Shown here: piece by piece, positions 51,517 through 63,940 of the stretch
Layout: each line of letters begins with the position of its first letter
How positions within the stretch are numbered: the first letter of the stretch is position 1
NCBI RefSeq assembly: GCF_018294505.1
Contig: NC_057807.1
Location: 164,248,304 to 164,312,303, forward strand
DNA length: 64,000 bases
Reading direction: 5' to 3'
From: Triticum aestivum
Lineage: Eukaryota > Streptophyta > Magnoliopsida > Poales > Poaceae
The notes under the pieces: model-generated
The model's database searches: none
What the model was told of the DNA's origin: nothing
What the model saw: the letters and a program-made list of their open reading frames with translations, nothing else
Translations under genes and position numbers: made by a program

Positions 51517-54500
51517 AAGTTGTAATAGATAGAAAATGCATGTCATGATCTTGTCCTTGTTATTCATGCTACTGTGGTGCAATTCTTATTGTTGTTCATT
51601 CAATGATATATTATTACTTGGTTACATGTTTGTATGCATAGTCAATGTGCTTACATGTCAACTAGTATATAGGCTTGTGTGCTATTGCCATGCTTGATAG
51701 TCATGTTAGTTGATATCAACTAAATTATTTCAAATTTATGAGTAGTATTGTATTGGTAGCATACTCTCGTATCTCTTGTGATGACCATACATGTCTACTT
51801 GTCATATCTACTTTATCTAGTTGTTGCAGTTGTGGTATGCTCAAGCCTACACATGTCATGCTAATAACCTTTCATGCCTTATTATACTCCATGTTTATAG
51901 TTAGGGACAATTGCATTTTTACCCCTAGTTGGTTCCTACCCACGGATTTTGCCCTTACTTTTCGAGCTTGCTCAGTTTTGCCCTTACTTTTTCCATCGAG
52001 GTCCCTTGAATGCCCTTTGACCGTTTGACCAAAACTTAGAAAATTCATAACTAATTCATATGAACTCAGAAAAATGCAAATAAGATACCAAAATGTTCAT
52101 ATAAACATTACCTTTATGGGCATATCATTTGCATTCAGGACAAAAGCATCATTTAAATTACCCGAGGTAATTAATGTTATTAACATTATTAAAAATAAGT
52201 AGGTATAAACAATATTTTTTTCATGAATAAAAATTATATGCAAATGTAGGTGATGTTTTATGAACATCCTGATACCTTATTTGCATTTTCTTGAGTTCGT
52301 ATCAACTTGTTATGAAGTTTCCAAATAATGGTCAAAGTCGTTAGAACATTCATAACAAGTTGTTACAAACTCAGAAAACTGCAAATAAGTTATGAGGATG
52401 TTCAGAAAACATCACCTGCATTTGCATGTAATTTTTATTCATGAAAAAAATATTGTTTATACCTATTTATTTTTAATAATGTTAATAACATTAATTAACT
52501 CAGGTAGTTTAAATGGTGCTTTTGTCCTGAATGCAAATGATATGCCCACAAAGGTAATGTTTATCTGAACATTTTGATATCTTATTTGCATTTTTTTGAG
52601 TTCGTATGAATTAGTTATGAATTTTCAAAGTTTTGGTCAAACGGTCAAAGGGCATTCGAGGGACCTCGATGGAAAAAGTAAGGGCAAAACTGAGCAAGCT
52701 TGAAAAGTAATGGCAAAACCCGTGGGTAGGAACCAACTAGGGGTAAAAATGCAATTGTCCCTTATAGTTATTCTAGTGTTGCTTATACATGCTTAACTTG
52801 TCACACGTTTGTATTATGAGTTCTCTATACTTGTTGCAATAGTTCATCACATGCATATGATAGTTACCTTCCATGTTAGTTTAGTTGTATCTTTCTCATA
52901 TGCCTAGTGTGCATAGTTTGATCTCTTGTTTAAGCATGTGTCGGTAATATTATTGCTACTGGTAATTTGGCTATTAGTTGTTCTTTATTATTTAAGAGCA
53001 TATTCTAGTTAAGTATCTTATCATGATCACTCGTATGTGTGATGCTTGTGTTATTCATTCAGACCTCTAGTAATTCTATACTCACATACCTTGTATCAAA
53101 ATGTGTCTTCTTATTTAGTTGTTTAATTAGCTTTCACCATGTAATGGTTTAGCTCTTGTTATAGAGATGCTTACTAATAGTTGTTATGATTGGGGTCTAG
53201 TCATTCATTGTTGTTAACCATTATAAATATTTGGATTCATCCAAATATTTACTTGTGGTTGATTATTAATCTTAATCATATCATGTCTAGGATAGTTGTT
53301 CATCCTTTTGTTCTATTTGTTGTATAGTTTCTTGTTAATTGTTTGACAAATGAATTGATTTGATGTTATGTACTTGGTCCTATTTTATTTCAATAATGAT
53401 TTAGGTCTAAACCTAGATCAATTCAATTAATGTTGTTGAATGATGTTTGATTGCTTAAGTAGTATGTTTTATAATGTTGGTTTGGTTGTCGTATAGAACA
53501 CTTGTTTTGAGTTATTATAGAGTTAATGTAAATGTTTGGATTCTATTGACCATTATGAATATTTGGATTCTATCTAAATATTTATTTGTGGTTAAATCCT
53601 ATATTTATCATGCCATGTTGTGATTGTGTAGTTAAATTCATAGGACGGTTTAATTTCTTGTGTGTTGATGCCATTGTGTTTGTTATATGGTAGTTACCTA
53701 TTAGCCGCGATGTGTAGTGGACACTACTAGCGATTAGTACACAGTTCATATTTAAACATTAGTCATGTTGGCAAGCCTTCATTAGTCATCATCAACCAAA
53801 CCCTGTCCCTTCATTAAATCATATCCCTTACGTTCCTATCATGCTCCTCATCTTCGGAATCTCCATCTTGATCAATATCTTTTCATCCATCAACTCTTAA
53901 TTTGTTTGGATGTTATTTGGATTTAATTTTGCTCTCGTATTTATTGTGTTTGCCTTTGCTATCATTGCGATGAGTAGGGAGTGGTGATGTTAGACATGGA
54001 GATAACATGTTACTGAAAAAGGACTCAACAACGAAGGCATTCCTCCTTCTTTGATCATACTTATTCTATGTTTTACAAAACTGCATTGTATTTTATGGCT
54101 ACTATATGCATGCCATTTTAATTCTTGTAGTTAGCGTGTTGATTGACACATTACCTTGATCCGCTTGTCGCCTATTCGTTTGACACCTGAGTAGAAGTAT
54201 ATAATTCCGGTAGAGTAGAAATGCTTACCCATGCTTATCACCTTATAGATTCCTTTTGAATGACCTCTGAGTCATTGCAGTTGAAACTTAACGCTGAGCT
54301 AGGCCAGTTGGCTCTTGTTGACCTTCTCTATCCTCTTCTACTCTAGTTGAAACTTACCATTTGAATACTGGCGCGGGCGATAGCTGAATCAAGGATTGAA
54401 GGAGCGATTGGCTGCCCTTCACAGGTTGAAGGGGGTGATCAGTCGTCCGTGCCGCATGAGGCCTAATAAGTCTTGGATTTGAAGATTGTGTAAACAGTAC

Positions 54501-55461
54501 AGCCACATGTTGTATGGGCACTGGCTTGGTTAAGTAAGCTAGTCAGCCTTAGGTGTTGATGTCGCCATACCGCAGATGGGATAGCTGCCCTGTGGGGAGT
54601 ATCATCGGCACAGATGGGGGACCGGTTTGAGGACGTACTCTTAGTTCTGTGCGCCAGACCTGATGGGCATGTCACATCTTTGGGGGATCTAGTCCAAAGA
54701 CCTCGTCACAATCTCCCTGCCGGTATACCAAATGGTGTACTATACCAATGGCCACTGGTGGCATCAAGACGGGATTTTGTCGTGTGGGTAAAGTGTACGA
54801 CCTGTGCAGAGTGTAAAACTATTCGAATAGTTGTGTCCACGGTCATGGACGACACATGAATCTTTCTTGACGTACAGGACCTGTCTTGCTTATTCCCTCT
54901 TTGCCCCTTCTCTTGGAACCTATGAAAAGTGTGAGTTGATTGAGGATCCTCACTTTGTTGAAAGTTATTCTAGAGATAAAACATGTTTTCATCTAAAACT
55001 GCTATTATCCAAGTACTATGTTATTTCAAACAAAATTAGCTTTTATGCAAATGAGCCATATAGCCTTCCTTTGAAGCCACATGTAGCTATTAGGTCCTTC
55101 CCCGTGGGAGGCATGTTGAGTATGTAATGTACTCATGGCAATACTTTTGTTGAACAACAGAGATCTATGAAGACAAGGGTGTTGACTACGACCATTATGA
55201 TGATCCTGAGGAGTGAGGACACGTGGACTACATCGACTGCCTGTGGCTGAGATGGAGTTGCTACGGATTGTACTTTCTGCCGTTTTCTGAATGTAATAAA
55301 TGTCATGATACAATTCACTAGGTATGTCTTATGACAAATATACTATTTGTAATACCTTTTACGTATTGTGCAATGATATCATTTCGTTGTGTTGTCAATA
55401 ATGACCATGGGGTTAACAAATATACACATGAGGGTCTGGAAGTTAATTCCAGGTTCTCACA
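51517..55461 (+). mobile_element. 5'-truncated large LTR (Erika/Sukkula-like)
   Basis: The segment ends AATTCCAGGTTCTCACA at 55461, a good LTR end. It carries GTGTAAAACTATTCGAATAG at 54811-54830, shared with the 4.8-kb LTR at 26554-31350. A possible polyadenylation signal, AATAAA, lies near 55295. Its start is lost against the gypsy LTR at 51516. Apart from the foldback element at 51904-52761 it holds no gene. Plus orientation is inferred from the shared block. Confidence 0.55.
51904..52761. mobile_element. Mutator-like foldback MITE, 858 bp
   Basis: The element is one long inverted repeat. It starts GGGACAATTGCATTTTTACC and ends with the reverse complement of the same bases. The arms of about 430 bp pair nearly throughout. 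TTATAGTTA is duplicated at 51895-51903 and 52762-52770. A 9-bp duplication is the mark of Mutator-like transposition. It has no coding capacity. Confidence 0.92.
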
Positions 55462-56292
55462 TCCATTCTAAATGATTTCAGAAACATGACACTTTGCAAA
55501 GTAGGTGGTGGATCTACCATCAGGTTATGGTCTAACAAATGGGAGGATGATGCACTTAATAATAAATTTCCTCAACTATTTTCATATGCGAAAGACAAGG
55601 ATATAACATTTGCTGATGCACATGATATAGCTAGGGAAGATATATACTAAATGTTCCATCTACCTATGTCAATTGTTGTTGTACAACAAAACATATCATT
55701 GAGGAACATGATCAATATTGCAAGCAATAACAGCAGTGACAACTGGCAGTTCTACTAGTCATCTACAAGATATTGCACAAAAAGGATTTACCTGGAATTG
55801 ATAGGTAACCCACCTGATGCCCCGAAACCGTTCCAATGGATTTGGAAATCTAGATGTTTATCTAAGCAAAAGTTTTTCTTTTGGTTATTGCTACTAGACA
55901 GATTAAATACCATAGACTTGCTAACCAGGAAACACTTCTATATTGAATCAAGCAAATGTGTCTTATGTGATGATGAACCAAATGAGCACCTGAAACACCT
56001 TTTCTTCTCATGTGATTTCAGCCAAATTGGTATTGAATGGAACATTGACCTGAGCATCAATGAAATGCTGGAGGAAGCAAAAAAACAGAACAAACATTCA
56101 GTCATTCAAAGAATGCTTGATTGCTGGATGCTGGTCCATATGGAAGCACAGAAACATCATCATTTTTTTACCATAAGACAAAAAAGCTTGGAGTATTGCA
56201 ATGCCAGTTTCAAAGAACACTTTGGCACAATCATGAGAAAAGCAAAACCAAGCCTGAAAGAAGGGATGCAAACTTGGCTAGATTACTTGTGA
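55462..56292 (+). pseudogene. C-terminal part of LINE ORF2 (zf-RVT region)
   Basis: The first segment reads VGGGSTIRLWSNKWEDDAL, the typical stretch after the reverse transcriptase domain. It has stops near 55648 and 55757. The last open part (55798-56292) contains FQWIWKSRCLSKQKFFFWLL and a zinc-binding C-x2-C...H-x4-C pattern (CVLCDDEPNEHLKHLFFSC), the zf-RVT domain. The frame ends at TGA 56290-56292. Polymerase and endonuclease are missing. Confidence 0.8.
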
Positions 56293-56404
56293 ATGTATCA
56301 TAGGCCATAGTCATAACCACTTTGTACATCCACTTGTAACTACCCACTCCTATTAATGAAAAAAGTCACAGTAGCGGTTTACCCTACTGTTTTTGCTCAA
56401 AAAA
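55462..56404 (+). mobile_element. LINE (RIX) 3' fragment
   Basis: It holds the C-terminal end of ORF2, a short 3' UTR and an A-run at 56399-56404. It starts directly at the LTR border at 55461, so the LTR interrupted it or it was already truncated there. Confidence 0.75.
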
Positions 56405-57832
56405 GACATGGCAAAATTACCTATAATGCCATGGCAATTTCATTTTTAATCTATTTTTTCTGTGAAATTTTTTGCATTTTATTTTGCAATGGCAATTTTA
56501 CTTTTTTTGGCAAATTTACCTATATTGCCACAACAATTTTTACATATACATGTCAATATAATTGGTAATGGTAATTTTTTGCATGCAAATTAACTTTTAT
56601 GGGACTGTGGCAACTTACTCTAATTTTCTTGCAAATTTTGCTTTACGTATGATCCATGGTAATTTTCAGTTTTTCATCTTTCATGTGACCACGATAAATT
56701 ACTTCAAGAAACATGGCAATTACTACCCAAACATGGTACACTTTTGTTGTGTGTTCCACATGATGAATTTTTTTTATACACTAGCACAGTGCCCATACGT
56801 GCTATGGAGCTATTAAAAAGAGAGACTTTAGGCCACTGACTTAGAAGATGACCAAAAGGCTAGTATATATCTTTGCACGAGTCATAAAAAAATAACAAAA
56901 ACAGTAAGAGGGATGGAAGGCGTCGAAGAAATTTATGTGATCGTAGTAGGTCTTTTGAAAGATTTATAGTGAAATAACATTTTGAATTTAGAGACTTGGG
57001 AGAATGGGCATTACAATTTTCTCACTCTACTATGGTATGATATAGAACTTGAAAACTTTGTTGGGAGGACAAACTAAAATGAAAATCATGATTTTGAGTT
57101 GGGAGTCAATTTTTTTGCAATTGTTATTTGTGTCTTCTAAATGAGTGTTGGTTTCACATTAAAGTAGTAGTTTATTTGTTTGTTTGTGTTAGGTCTCACA
57201 CATGAGTAAAATACAATTGTTTATATGTCACTTGGAAGTTTGCTACTTCCACATGTGAAGAGGAAAAGGGTGCATTTGTTTATAGTGAAGGTTGTTGGCT
57301 CCATATGTGAACTCACCACCAACTCCAACCTTTATAAGTAGTACAAACATTCTTTTGTGTCTTCGTGCATATATTAAAAGTACCGTCAAAAAATTTAATG
57401 CACATTTTATGCCACTATGTGAAGATGCAAATTGTCATGACTTCTTTCTTTTTGCGCCGTTTGAAAACATAAATTTGAAGATGGCAATTTTTTTCATACC
57501 ATGGAAATTTTGTCATGCAAAAGATCAGTGTTTATTAGTCACAGAAAAACTAGGCTTTATTAGTCATAGCTTAAACTGGGCTTTATTTTCGTTTTCTTTT
57601 TCATAGGAAAAAGGCTTGTAGGCCCTGGGGTGGAGGGCGTTCGTGTTGGGGCGCTTCTCATCCCTAACGAGTAAGAAACACTCGGTCTGGGTCTCCCTAG
57701 ACCGAATGTTGGGGAGTTCGCTTCTTTATTTTGTGGGTATAAACATATGGCTAGATGGAAAACAAATACTCATGTATACTTTGAGCATGTCTCTGTTTAA
57801 AGTATACTAATTTTTGGGTATGCCTTCAAGTA
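56405..57832. other. AT-rich region, no gene seen
   Basis: TGGCAATTTT-like words recur between 56405 and 56740, in changing forms. The short open frames are incidental to the base composition. Confidence 0.45.
56781..56807 (-). mobile_element. Possible Helitron 3' end (minus strand)
   Basis: Read on the minus strand, the hairpin CCATAGCACGTATGG is followed by GCACTGTG, CTAG and a T. The plan is the same as the Helitron end at 22517-22541. Stem bases have changed in pairs (CCGTG/CACGG to CCATA/TATGG). The 5' end of this element was not found. Confidence 0.45.
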
Positions 57833-57935
57833 CTCCCTCCGTTCGGAATTACTCATCGCAGAAATGGATGTATCAAGACGTATTTTAGTTCTAGATACAT
57901 CCATTTCCGAGACAAGTAATTCCGAACGGAGGGAG
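57833..57935. mobile_element. Stowaway MITE (Tc1/mariner), 103 bp
   Basis: CTCCCTCCGTTCGGAATTAC and its reverse complement form the ends, with TA on both sides (57831-57832 and 57936-57937). The interior GATGTATC...GATACATC pairs as well. Confidence 0.93.
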
Positions 57936-58148
57936 TATCATTTATGAATATGTCTTTAAGGAATATAGTACATGTATGCAAAAAGAGTGTATCATATGTC
58001 TATTTGTGGCCTGAAGAATAAGTAATTATGCTCCCTGGTCGATGGACCCAGCCATATGTCGCGCCCGACCACACCGTTCTACGTCTGAGAAAAAGGCCAC
58101 ACCAGTTCCTGCTGTAAAATTACATCGCCATGAAGTAATTTTCCGTTT

Positions 58149-58541
58149 ATGCATTCACTCAAAGCTACCCCCACTTTCCTAAAAAAAATACCCCCACTTC
58201 CTCCTTCACCCTGTCTTTCACACCAGCGTTTCCGATCCGCCGTCTCAAACCGTATCCTCCGATGGGCGACGGCGATGACCGAAAACCCAATTCTGCAACC
58301 CCGCCTCAATCCCCTCCGGTTTGATGGTACTTCTTTCTGCGAATGTGCGGGGCAAGGTCAGATCGACTCTCGCGATGGAGATCTGGTGCAGGGCGCCGCC
58401 GCAGTGCCGGTCAGGATCATAGCACTGTTGCGCTGCCATGGGTGTCCACCTGGTTCCAAAGACCTAGCCCGTCTTCTCTGTGAAGTGGTTGCACGCCAAC
58501 CTCAGCACACTGATGTGAAGGTAGCATATACCTCGTGCTGA
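58149..58541 (+). other. Exon-like fragment of an unidentified gene
   Basis: A frame with coding-like composition contains VPVRIIALLRCHGCPPGSKD and LARLLCEVVARQPQHTDVK. It then meets a plausible donor, AAG|GTAGCA, near 58521. I recognise no family. About 400 bp downstream the second Fatima-like element begins, so any further exons have been displaced. Confidence 0.3.
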
Positions 58542-58930
58542 ATTGCGTTAACGTACTGTGCTTGCCCTTAGAAATCTGAAATTCTGAATTATACAGTGTA
58601 AGCTATCAGTTGTATATTTGAACTGGGGAACAATTCGCCATGGATGGCTATTTCAAGCTCACACACGCGGCTCACGAGGTTCTAGCCGAAGCCACCAGTC
58701 CATTCCAAGATCCACACGCAACACACGCCAACGGATATATCCTCGCGTACACCCCTTAACGGACCCAGTTCGGGCCTGCAAGCCACCGGGAAAGATGTCG
58801 GTCGCGAGTGGGCCGAGCTGCCGGCCCACGAGTCGAATCCTTGCCTTTACACGCTCCTAGTTGCTCTGCCCCGATGCCTTGATCACTGACAATCCCCCCT
58901 TCTTTAGAACTGGCTTGACCCCAAGCCGGG

Positions 58931-59403
58931 TGAGGGAGTCCTGGATTAGGGGGTGTCCGGATAGCCGAACTATCACCTTTGGCCGGACCCCTGGACTATG
59001 AAGATACAAGATTGAAGACTTCGTCCCGTGTCCGGATGAAACTTTCCTTGGCGTGGAAGGCAAGCTTGGCGATACGGATATGTAGATCTCCTACCATTGT
59101 AACCGACTCTGTGTAACCCTAACCCTCTTCGGTGCCTATATAAACCGGAGGGTTTTAGTCCGTAGGACGAACAACAATCATACCATAGGCTAGCTTCTAG
59201 GGTTTAGCCTCTCTGATCTCTTGGTAGATCTACTCTTGTACTACCCATATCATCAATATTAATCAAGCAGGAGTAGGGTTTTACCTCCATCGAGAGGGTC
59301 CGAACCTGGGTAAAAACATCATGTCCCTTGTCTCCTGTTACCATCCGCCTAGACGCACAGTTCGGGACCCCCTACACGAGATCCGCCGGTTTTGACACCG
59401 ACA
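58931..59403 (+). repeat. 5' LTR of the second Fatima-like element
   Basis: It starts TGAGGGAGTCCTGG and ends TTTTGACACCGACA, the reverse complement of the left element's LTR plan. It is 473 bp long. Confidence 0.88.
59136..59144 (+). promoter_or_regulatory. TATA box in the second Fatima-like LTR
   Basis: CTATATAAA is followed by CCGGAGGG, as in the left copy (11990-11998, minus strand). Confidence 0.5.
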
Positions 59404-59450
59404 TTGGTGCTTTCATTAAGAGTTCCTCTGTGTCGTCATCTTTAGGCCCG

Positions 59451-62400
59451 ATGGCTCCTCCGATCATCAACAACAACGCAGTCTTGGGTGAGACTTTTCT
59501 CCCCGGACAGATCCTCGTATTCGGCGGCTTTGCACTGCGGGCCAATTCGCTTGGCCATCTGGAGCAAATTGAAAGATACGCCCCTGGCCATCAGGTCAGA
59601 TTTGGATGTTTAAACTACACGGCTGACGTCTGCGGAGACTTGATCTTCGACGGGTTCGAGGCACAGCCAAGCGCGCCGCACTGTCACGATGGGCATGATC
59701 TAACTCTGCCGCCGAACAGTGCCCTGGGGGCCGCACCAGTGCCCGCTCCGACCCTTAGTTTGGAGCCGATTGCGTCGATCGAGGATGGGTGGCTGGACTC
59801 CGCCTCGGGGGCTGCGATCTGTACGGCGATTGAGCCGAACACCAACCTTGTCTTTTGCGAAGCTCGTGGCCCCAAGGTGTCGGACTCCTCTCCGGACTCC
59901 GAACCTTCCGCGCCCCTGCCAATCGAATCCGATTGGGCGCCGATCATGGAGTTCACTGCCACGGACATCTTTCAGCTCTCGCCCTTTGGCGACATCCTGA
60001 ATTCGCTAAAGTCTCTCTCTTTATCAGGAGAGCCCTGGCCGGATTATGGTCAGGAAGGTTGGGATGCGGACGACGAAGAAATTCAAAGCCCACCCACCAC
60101 CCACTTCATAGCCACTCTCGATGATTTAACCGACATGCTCAACTTCGACTCCGAAGACATCGACGGTATGGACGACGATGCAGGAGACGACCAAGAACCA
60201 GCGCCTACAGGGCACTGGAAGGCCACCTCATCATACGACATATACATGGTGGGCATCCCAAAAGATGGGAATGGCGATGGAACAACGGAGGATGACCCCT
60301 CCAAGAAACAGCCTAAGCGCCGGCGTCAGCGGCACCGCTCTAAATCCCGCCACAGCAAAAACGGTGATTCCGGCACGGGAGACAATAACACCCCGGACAG
60401 TGCCGAAGACAACCCCCTCCAGCAGGATTCAGCGTAGGAGGATGGAGAAGCCATCCCTCATGAGAGAGCGGCAGACAGAGAGGTAGAGGATGATAATTAC
60501 ATGCCTCCCTCCGAAGACGAGGCAAGCCTCGACGACGACGAAGTTGTCGTGCCTGAGGATCCCGTCGAACAGGAGCATTTCAAACGCAGGCTTATGGCCA
60601 CGGCAAGCAGCCTAAAGAAAAAGCAGCAACAGCTTAGAGCTGACCAAGACTTGCTAGCTGACAGATGGACCGAAGTCCTTGCGGCCGAAGAGTATGAACT
60701 CGAACGTCCCTCCAAGAGCTACCCAAAATGTAGGCTGCTACCCCGATTAGAGGAGGAAGCACCCAAACCTACATCACCAGCGCATGATGCGGTCGACCGG
60801 CCACCTCGTGGCCGCGACAGAGAGGCCTCTCGGCCCTCCACTCAAGCCGCACCCCGGCATTGCTCAAAAAGTACCAAGGCATGGGGAAATGCACCAGACC
60901 TGTGAGATATATTGGAGGACAAGGCAAGACAAACAAGATCGATCTACGGATCGCGTGGGCGCCTCACTACACATGACGATAACCGTCATGTCGGATACAA
61001 CAAATCCGGTCGAGCCGAACACAGCAGACAAAGCTTATTTGAGCTACGTCGTGATATAGCCCAATACAGGGGCGCCGTACACCCACTATGCTTCACAGAT
61101 GAAGTAATGGATCATCAAATCCCCGAGGATTTCAAACCCGTAAACATCGAATCGTACTATGGCACAACAGATCCTGCGGTATGGATCGAGGACTACCTCC
61201 TTCATATCCACATGGCCCGCAGTGATGATCTACACGCCATCAAATACCTCCCACTCAATCTTAAAGGACCATCTCGGCATTGGCTTAACAGCTTGCCAGC
61301 GGAGTCAATTGGTTGTTGGGAAGACCTGGAAGCCGCATTTCTCGACAACTTCCAGGGCACCTATGTGCGAACACCAGATGCCGATGACCTAAGCCACATA
61401 GTTCAGCAGCCAGAGGAATCGGCCAGACAATTCTGGACACGGTTCCTAACCAAGAAAAATCAAATCGTCGACTGTCCAGATGCAGAGGCCCTTGCAGCCT
61501 TCAAACATAACATCCGCGATGAGTGGCTTGCCCGGCACCTAGGACAGGAAAAGCCGAAATCCATGGCAGCCCTCACAACACTCATGACCCACTTTTGCGC
61601 GGGAGAGGACAGCTGGCTAGCTCATAGTAACAACATGACCAAGAGCCCTGGTAATTCGGATACCAAGGACAGCAACGGCAGGTCACGTCGCAACAAGAAC
61701 AAGCGCCACATTAACAGCAATAATGCTGAGGATACGGCAGTCAATGCCGGATTCAGAGGCTCTAAACCCGATCAGCGGAAAAAGCCATTCAAAAGAAATA
61801 CTCCGAGCCCGTCCAATTTGGACTGAATACTCGATCGCTCGTGCCAGATACACGGCACCCCCGAAAAACCAGCCAACCACAGCAACAGGGATTGTTGGGT
61901 GTTCAAGCAGGCAGGCAAGTTAAATGCCGAAAACAATGACAAGGGGCTGCATAGCAACGACGAGGAGGAGCCCCGGCCGCCGAACAATAGAGGACAGAAG
62001 GGCTTCCCCCTACAAGTGCGGACGGTGAACATGATATAAGCAACCCACATACCCAAAAGGGAGCGGAAGCATGCACTAAGGGACGTATATGCGATGGAAC
62101 TAGTCGCCCCAAAGTTCAATCTGTGGTCCTCCTGCCCGATCACTTTTAATCGAAGGGACCACCCCACTAGCATCCGCCATGGCGGATTCGCTGCATTGGT
62201 TCTAGACCCAATCATTGACGGATTTCACCTAAATAGAGTCCTGATGGACGGCAGCAGCAGCCTGAACCTGCTTTATCAGGATATAGTGCGCAAAATGGGC
62301 ATAGACCCCTCAAGGATTAAACCCACAAAGACGACCTTTAAAGGCGTTATACCAGGTGTAGAGGCCAACTGTACAGGCTCAGTTACACTTGAAGTGGTCT

Positions 62401-62747
62401 TCGGATCCCCGGATAACTTCCGAAGCGAGGAGTTAATCTTCGACATAGTCCCGCTCCACAGCGGCTATCACGCACTTCTCGGACGAACCGCATTTGCAAA
62501 GTTCAATGCGGTGCCGCACTACGCATACCTCAAGCTCAAGATGCCAGGCCCTCGAGGAGTCATTACGGTCAACGGAAACACCGAACGCTCTCTTCGAACG
62601 GAGGAGCATACGGCGGCCCTCGCGACGGAAGTAAAAAGCAACCTCTCAAGGCAATTCTCGAGTACGGCTATTCAACGTCCGGACACCGTCAAGCGCGCTC
62701 GGAGTAACCTACAACAAGACCGCCTGGCACGTTCCGAGCACACGTAG
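59451..62747 (+). pseudogene. gag-protease of the second Fatima-like element, several stops
   Basis: It starts MAPPIINNNAVLGETFLPGQ at 59451 and is open to a TAG at 60435-60437. The frame continues at 60501 (MPPSEDEASLDDDEVVVPED) to a TGA near 60903 after APDL, where the left copy has Arg, consistent with CGA to TGA. The gag core and nucleocapsid follow (60912-61826: DPAVWIEDYLLHIHMA, SARQFWTRFLTKKNQIVDCP), then a stop after SNLD. A further stop lies near 62037. The protease region (62094-62747) has VLMDGSSSLNLLY and YHALLGRTAFAKFN and, unlike the left copy, is uninterrupted to its end at 62747. Confidence 0.8.
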
Positions 62748-63940
62748 CAATGCAGCCCCAACCCCAACCCTCGCGAAATTGCGAAACCAGTACTAGCGTA
62801 CATAATTACGCTCTGGAAATACCATGGGCATAGGGGGAGGGGCACGACCACGGCAGGCCCAGAATGCGGCTCAACCGCACCAGGGGCTCCCGATTGTGTC
62901 ATTCTTTTTTTTACTTTCAGGACTTCGTTCTCAAGAAGCCCTGTCCGGCAGTAGAACCGCCGAACACACTATGCAACAGCCAGGGAAAGCAGAAAGCTAC
63001 GTCGAGTGTCCAGGTGGTCTCTATAACGAGCAGTATACTTGTTTCACATATCATCCCGTAGCTCGCCCCTGGAGGGGGACATGTCAAATAGTCCCTTCCC
63101 TTGCTTATCGCACTATTTGTATCGTTCTGCTTTTACCGCAGCCCTTTTTGGATAAACAATACATAGCTTCTGCCTATTACTGCATTCCTTTTTCTATCTA
63201 TATATGTTCACTTATGACATGTTGTACCCGTAAACTTTGGTACGGACAAATACACCAGGGGCTTAAGTACCCCAAAATATGGTGTGATAAGTCCGAACAC
63301 TTTCACAAGTGCGGCACCCCGAACTTATAGCATTATATGCATCGGCTCCGAATCATGTCTTGGGTCAATAGTTGGGTTTGCCCGGCTCCCATGTTTTGGT
63401 ACCTTACGTTCCGTTATATCGGCTAAGGTAGCGCTGGGAGAACCACTGCGATTGTGTCCCGGTTGAGCTGGGTTAAGCACCTCAGTGGAGAAAGCTAAAA
63501 CTGACCGTCATGATAGGGCGAGAGCCGGTCGCTGTTCGAGAGGTTTTCGAGTCCCTAAAGACTTATGCCGCTTAGAGCAAGGAGTCGGCTTTGTCCGGCC
63601 CAGGCGTGGATAGCGCCCCGAACTCGGTCTTCCGAATACTAGGGGCTTCACCAAAATTTTAAATTATAGAATTCTATGGCTAAGTGAGAGTGTTCAAGCA
63701 TTATAGTCCGGTTGCCTTGTTCGTTGCGTTGAGCGCCTCCCTCGAAGGACCCAAGAATGGGAAAAAGAGCGCTCAAGTTTATCCCGAACACCCCAGCACT
63801 CCTGGCATGAGGGCAGAAGCTGACGACTCGCCATCTCTCAAATTTAATAAACGGCCGCACAGAAGGTAATATTTTAAATTCACAAGCGTTGCTTAGCGCA
63901 TATGAACAAGTTTTCAGCATACAGGATAACAAATGCGAGT
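62748..63940. other. Polymerase-less spacer of the second Fatima-like element
   Basis: It corresponds, reversed, to 7257-8386. No reverse transcriptase or integrase motif is present and I see no other gene. Confidence 0.6.
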
